Of a DNA stretch of 64,000 nucleotides, positions 60,535-64,000 are shown in pieces. Position numbers and translations under genes: made by a program. The number at the start of each line of letters is the position of its first letter. The stretch's first letter is position 1. This DNA comes from Rheinheimera sp. (lineage in GTDB: Bacteria; Pseudomonadota; Gammaproteobacteria; Enterobacterales; Alteromonadaceae). Location of the stretch: positions 12,413-76,412 of the forward strand of contig DMYW01000012.1 in NCBI GenBank assembly GCA_003482455.1. Reading direction: 5' to 3'. The notes beneath the pieces were generated by a model. The model had not been told where the DNA came from. It saw only the letters and a program-made list of their open reading frames with translations, and ran no database searches.

Positions 60535-62457
60535 TTAGACAGCGCTGAGCCAGCACACTTGGTACGCTGCAAGTTGCAGGCGGCTGCCGTGCACTGGCTG
60601 TTGGCTTAATTCGTCGCGCCATTGCTGGCCAGGTAAATCATTGCAGCTTTGCGCATGTTCGCTGAAGTTCACTACACATACCAGGCGTTGGCCTTGCCAC
60701 TCGCGCTGGTACATAAACAGGTGCTGATTGCTGCAGTTTAAGATCTGCGTGCTGCCATGACCTAACACAGCAAGCTGCGCTCGGGTTTGCACCAACTGCT
60801 GCAATTGTTGGTAAATCCGTCCAGACAGGCTGCTGGTGTCGTTGGCTTTGGCCAAATCACTGTCGCCCACCGCCACGCGGTTCACCCAACGACTGTCGTC
60901 TTTTTTCGCTGGATCTTGGCTGTAGCTGTAATCGTTTTGGATGCCCAACTCGTCGCCCATGTACAACAGCGGCAAGCCGCCGATGCTTAAGATCACGCTG
61001 TTAAGTAAGAAGATCCGCGCCAAGGCGTGCTCTAGATGCTGCGCGTTACGTTCGGCTTGCGCTTTTTCTACCCCTGCCAGTGACGACAACATCCCAGCGA
61101 CGCGGCAATCGCCGGTGACGGGATTGAGCTGAAACGGCACACCGCTAGCAAAACTGCCAGCAAACCGGCCGGTGTAAAACTGATTCAAAAACTGCCGGTG
61201 ATGGTCTGGGTTGATGCCGAGTTGCCACGCCACTTGGTCATCAAAGGTCCAGCCAATATCGTCGTGACAACGAATGTAATTGACCCAGCTGCAATGCGGT
61301 TCAATGGCAAAACGGCGTTGCAACGATTCCGTCAACAAGCGGGTTTTACGCGTCGCCAAACTATTCCACAACAGCGCCATCAACAGCGGGTTGTACGACA
61401 GCTGACATTCTTGCGGCGCTATGTATTTCACCACTTCGTCAGGGTGCACAATGGCTTCGGACTTAAACTGCAGCGCCGGCGCCGCAATGCGAGTGACGGC
61501 ATTAAAGGCGCGGATCACCGTGTGGGCTTTGGGCAGGTTTTCGCAGTTGGTGCCAGCTTGTTTCCAGACAAAAGCCAAGGCGTCTAAGCGCAGCACTGAC
61601 GCGCCTTGGTTGGCCAAAAACAGCATTTCATCGGCCATGGCGTTAAACACCGCCGGGTTGGCGTAGTTTAAATCCCATTGGAAACTGTTAAAGGTGGTCC
61701 AAACCCACAAGCCCGATTTGGCTTCTAAGGTGAAACTACCGCGGCGGATCTCAGGGAAAATTTCGCGTAAGGTCGGCGCGTAGCGGTCGCGTTCAGCCTC
61801 GGTGAAAAAGAAATAAAAATCACGGAATTCTGGATCGCCGGCTTTGGCTTTTTCTGCCCAGCGGTGTTCATCCGACGTGTGGTTGAACACAAAATCCAGC
61901 ACAGGCCGAATGCCTTGTTGATGCAGTTCGTGCATTAAGTCAGCCAGTTCCGCCATGCTGCCAAGTTTGGGCATGGTGCTGCGATAATCAGACACGGCAT
62001 AGCCGCCATCGCTGTTGGGCTCGGGTGCTTTAAACAGTGGCATCAAATGTAAGTAGTTGATGCCAGTCTGTTTTAAATAGGGGATACGCGCCTTCAGGCC
62101 TTGGAAATCACCAGCGAATAAATCGACATAACAAGCAGCGCCTAAGCTGGTTTGGTCTTTGTGCCAATCTTGCGGGCCGCGGTCTTGTGCCTGCAAATAA
62201 TCAGGGCGCGCCGCCGCGCTTTTAGCCAGCTGTTTCAGCAGCTGTTCAAGGTGGTAATAGCAGTCGTACAGGTCACCGTACAAATCCAAATACAGCGCCA
62301 TCAGCTCGGGCAAAACCTGCGTTAAGCGCAGTTGGAAATCCGGCCATGCGTGCTTGGCCGCCGTTTTTAACGCGGGTGATAAGCGCTTTTGCAGCTTCTC
62401 CGCTTCGCGTTTTAACAGCTGAGGCTCCGCCAATAAGATATCGATGGTTTTTGGCAT
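60535..62457 (-). CDS. Amylosucrase (GH13)
   Basis: A 640-residue GH13 enzyme fitting amylosucrase. It has the helical N-terminal domain (about 1-90), then a barrel with region I DFVFNHTSD, region II VLRLDALAFVW (nucleophile Asp), region III FKSEAIVHP (acid/base Glu) and region IV RCHDDIGWTFDD (transition-state Asp), and the long loop near GVPFQLNPVTGDCRVAGM. It turns sucrose into alpha-1,4-glucan and fructose. No signal peptide is seen. Start ATG 62457 has a weak ribosome site. A motif shared with the glucan locus lies at 62584-62597. Confidence 0.93.
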   Translation of the reverse strand: MPKTIDILLAEPQLLKREAEKLQKRLSPALKTAAKHAWPDFQLRLTQVLPELMALYLDLYGDLYDCYYHLEQLLKQLAKSAAARPDYLQAQDRGPQDWHKDQTSLGAACYVDLFAGDFQGLKARIPYLKQTGINYLHLMPLFKAPEPNSDGGYAVSDYRSTMPKLGSMAELADLMHELHQQGIRPVLDFVFNHTSDEHRWAEKAKAGDPEFRDFYFFFTEAERDRYAPTLREIFPEIRRGSFTLEAKSGLWVWTTFNSFQWDLNYANPAVFNAMADEMLFLANQGASVLRLDALAFVWKQAGTNCENLPKAHTVIRAFNAVTRIAAPALQFKSEAIVHPDEVVKYIAPQECQLSYNPLLMALLWNSLATRKTRLLTESLQRRFAIEPHCSWVNYIRCHDDIGWTFDDQVAWQLGINPDHHRQFLNQFYTGRFAGSFASGVPFQLNPVTGDCRVAGMLSSLAGVEKAQAERNAQHLEHALARIFLLNSVILSIGGLPLLYMGDELGIQNDYSYSQDPAKKDDSRWVNRVAVGDSDLAKANDTSSLSGRIYQQLQQLVQTRAQLAVLGHGSTQILNCSNQHLFMYQREWQGQRLVCVVNFSEHAQSCNDLPGQQWRDELSQQPVHGSRLQLAAYQVCWLSAV

Positions 62458-62881
62458 GATGGTGTATCCGTCTATCGCTTTGTCGAGTGTGATGGCTCGC
62501 AGTCAACCGGACAAATTACGTCTGGTTGCTTGGCTCGTTTGAGTAATTTTTACACCAGTTTTTCGCAGGAGTACAGGAAAAAACTTAATCGATTTAGAAA
62601 AAATTTAGAACACAAATAAAAGCTGAATTTAATCAATTAGATAGTCGATTTTTGTTCTGGCTAATTTAGGCGGTTGTGGTCGCGCAAAAATCCCAGTTTT
62701 GTCAAAGCGGTGCATCGAGCCTTGCGGCATTGGCCAGCCATTGCACTGGACAGTCTGCAGAAACTAGTCTTAATTGCTTAGACACAGTGTTAGTTGATTG
62801 TTAGCAATTCAGTCGAGCAGCCGGGCTGAGTTTTGACAGTGTTTTGTCGCCATTTCAAAGTGCGTTGGCCAAGGAGGCATG
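62458..62881. promoter_or_regulatory. Intergenic region between amylosucrase and GNAT genes
   Basis: A 424-bp divergent region. The part nearest amylosucrase is AT-rich and has the LacI-like motif cttaatcgatttag at 62584-62597. GNAT-side sequence ends in AAGGAGG. I see no ORF, RNA or strong hairpin. Confidence 0.5.
62584..62597. promoter_or_regulatory. LacI-like operator candidate, copy 3
   Basis: cttaatcgatttag, near-palindromic around CG. It shares cttaatcg and a ttta tail with the reverse complements of the two sites upstream of the TonB receptor gene. Confidence 0.4.
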
Positions 62882-63367
62882 ATGGATTTCGATGGAGTCG
62901 ATATTTCCCCAGCGGTGGCGAATCTCGTCACTAGCAATGTACGGATTCGTCCCGCGACGGTGCGAGATGCACCAATTTTAAGCCGGTTGTGCGCGCAGTT
63001 AGGCTACCCAGATACGGCCGGTTTTATGGAAAAACGCATCAAGCAGCTCAGCCAGCAGCCCAATTCGGCGGTGTTATTGGCGCACCGCGGCGACCATGTG
63101 TTTGGCTTTATGGTGCTGAATTTTATCCCGCAGCTGGCGCTAGCCGGTGATTTTTGTCGTATCAGCTATTTGTGTGTTGAAGAAGATGAACGCTCAATTG
63201 GCGTCGGATCGCTGCTCGAACAAGCCGCTGAGATCCAAGCCCGCGCCCGTAATTGCGACCGGATTGAGTTGCACTGCCACAGCAGGCGCGCTCAAGCACA
63301 TCAGTTTTACCTGCAACACGACTATGAAGAATCGCCAAAATACTTTATTAAATTGCTGGATAACTAA
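62882..63367 (+). CDS. GNAT family N-acetyltransferase
   Basis: A 161-residue acetyltransferase with N-terminal VRIRPATVRDAPILSRLC (about 21-38), the acetyl-CoA site ISYLCVEEDERSIGVGSLLEQAAE (about 96-119) and a C-terminal AHQFYLQHDYEESPKYFIK. The site lacks the usual R/QxxGxG Arg (RSIGVGS is present as a variant). Target unknown. AAGGAGG favours ATG 62882; ATG 62879 is one codon earlier. Confidence 0.85.
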   Translation: MDFDGVDISPAVANLVTSNVRIRPATVRDAPILSRLCAQLGYPDTAGFMEKRIKQLSQQPNSAVLLAHRGDHVFGFMVLNFIPQLALAGDFCRISYLCVEEDERSIGVGSLLEQAAEIQARARNCDRIELHCHSRRAQAHQFYLQHDYEESPKYFIKLLDN

Positions 63368-63384
63368 CCATTGAAGGTTTTGCT

Positions 63385-63867
63385 ATGAGTAAACCCGCAA
63401 ATCCAGCGACGCCTTGCGCTGCTGTAGATGTCCCAGAAATTACAAAATCCGCCTATCCCGCTCCGTTTGCCGACGTGGTCGCCGGACGCAGTAAACGCAA
63501 ACTTGGAGATGCGTTTGGTTTAAGCAACTTTGGCGTGAATTACACCACCTTGCCGCCGGGCAAAGCCTCGGCGTTGTTTCACCATCATGCCAAACAAGAT
63601 GAGTTTGTGATGGTGCTGCAAGGCGAAGCTGTGGTGCGGGTAGGCGACCAGGAGCATCGAATGCAAGCCGGTGATTGTATCGGCTTTGCCGCAGGCACTG
63701 GCGTAGGCCATCAAATCCTCAACCGCAGTAACGCACCGCTGGTGTATCTAGAAGTCGGCGACCGCACCGCCGGCGATCAAGTGCAATACCCCGAAGACGA
63801 CCTACAAGCCATCCAACAACCCGACAACAGTTGGTTGTTTTTGCACAAAAATGGCGAAGGGTGGTAG
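63385..63867 (+). CDS. Cupin-domain protein
   Basis: A 160-residue single-domain cupin with metal-site motifs HHHAKQDEFVMVLQGEAVVRVGD (His and Glu ligands, about 68-93) and HQILNRSNAPLVYLEVGD (about 112-130). Related proteins act on sugar or quercetin-like substrates, or are regulators; no specific role is visible. It lies 17 bp after the GNAT gene in the same direction and is probably co-transcribed with it. Confidence 0.85.
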   Translation: MSKPANPATPCAAVDVPEITKSAYPAPFADVVAGRSKRKLGDAFGLSNFGVNYTTLPPGKASALFHHHAKQDEFVMVLQGEAVVRVGDQEHRMQAGDCIGFAAGTGVGHQILNRSNAPLVYLEVGDRTAGDQVQYPEDDLQAIQQPDNSWLFLHKNGEGW

Positions 63868-63888
63868 GTGGGGGATTTGATTTTGCAC

Positions 63889-64000
63889 GCTGGGTTTGTT
63901 TTTTTCTAAATCGTTTTTCGCCTTAGCGGCGGGCGTGTATGCCTGCGGCAAGCGTGGTTTCGCGCGCTGGTTTTGTTTTTTTCTAAATCGTTTTTCGCCT
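63889..64000. repeat. Tandem repeat, 77-bp period, cut by the window end
   Basis: A 35-nt segment at 63889-63923 recurs at 63966-64000 with one mismatch (core ttctaaatcgtttttcgcc). The unit also contains GC-rich agcggcgggcg. One full unit and part of a second are visible; the array continues beyond the window. Confidence 0.8.

Noticed and set aside
1..64000. tRNA, rRNA, integrase, transposase or prophage genes
   Set aside because: Looked for because of the island-like segments at 30-38 kb and 46-50 kb; none could be identified from sequence.

Overview
The window reads as a chromosomal segment of a free-living aquatic gammaproteobacterium. Gene types and protein flavour (ExbBD-TonB, a large TIGR01782-like TonB receptor, a tryptophan-halogenase-like flavoprotein beside GH97, amylosucrase, many chemoreceptors and c-di-GMP proteins) fit the Alteromonadales/Chromatiaceae group, with Rheinheimera or a near relative my best guess. 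This assignment is inferred from gene content only; no rRNA or tRNA gene was found. Most of the window is dense, moderate-GC coding sequence with clear Shine-Dalgarno sites. The exception is about 46.1-50.3 kb, which is AT-rich and holds unfamiliar membrane proteins and coding remnants.

Layout. 0.1-9.7 kb: small unknown proteins, an acetyl-CoA hydrolase/transferase, an AraC regulator, a CysA ATPase preceded by an unlisted 39-residue ORF, a YjdM/PhnA protein, and an exbB-exbD-tonB cluster behind a Fur box. 9.9-14.1 kb: a 1410-residue membrane protein, divergent from tonB, carrying a TonB-receptor-like N-terminal signature in its middle. 14.1-27 kb: a GAF sensor with a decayed kinase domain, glutathione reductase, rmuC, a solute-binding protein, a prolyl oligopeptidase, a PAS chemoreceptor and a LacI regulator. 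27.1-30.5 kb: a lipoprotein solute-binding protein overlapping a GGDEF/EAL membrane protein, resembling an NspS-MbaA sensory pair.

30.6-37.7 kb is a metal(loid)-detoxification island: two ArsR regulators with palindromic operator candidates, a eukaryotic-type glutathione synthetase, a Cys-X5-Arg phosphatase, an ArsJ-associated GAPDH, ArsJ and ChrA. GAPDH and ArsJ together are the known route that converts arsenate to 1-arseno-3-phosphoglycerate and exports it. The synthetase, phosphatase and ChrA are less usual companions. 39.2-46.1 kb is a glucan-use locus (TonB receptor, halogenase-like flavoprotein, GH97 glucosidase). A motif upstream of it recurs upstream of the amylosucrase gene at 62.5 kb, suggesting one regulon.

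50.3-64 kb: a second chemoreceptor, a TMEM175-type channel, an AhpD-like protein, two adjacent LysR paralogues, then a soluble chemoreceptor with a CZB zinc domain overlapping an HD-GYP phosphodiesterase. An identical 20-bp palindromic site lies before the AhpD-like gene and before the CZB gene, flanking the LysR pair. The window closes with a MAPEG protein, TrhA/hemolysin III, amylosucrase, a GNAT, a cupin and the start of a 77-bp-period tandem repeat that runs off the end. Strongest candidates for new biology: the ars island with its phosphatase and glutathione synthetase, the lipoprotein/GGDEF-EAL pair, the LysR/CZB/HD-GYP cluster, and the 1410-residue protein beside TonB.
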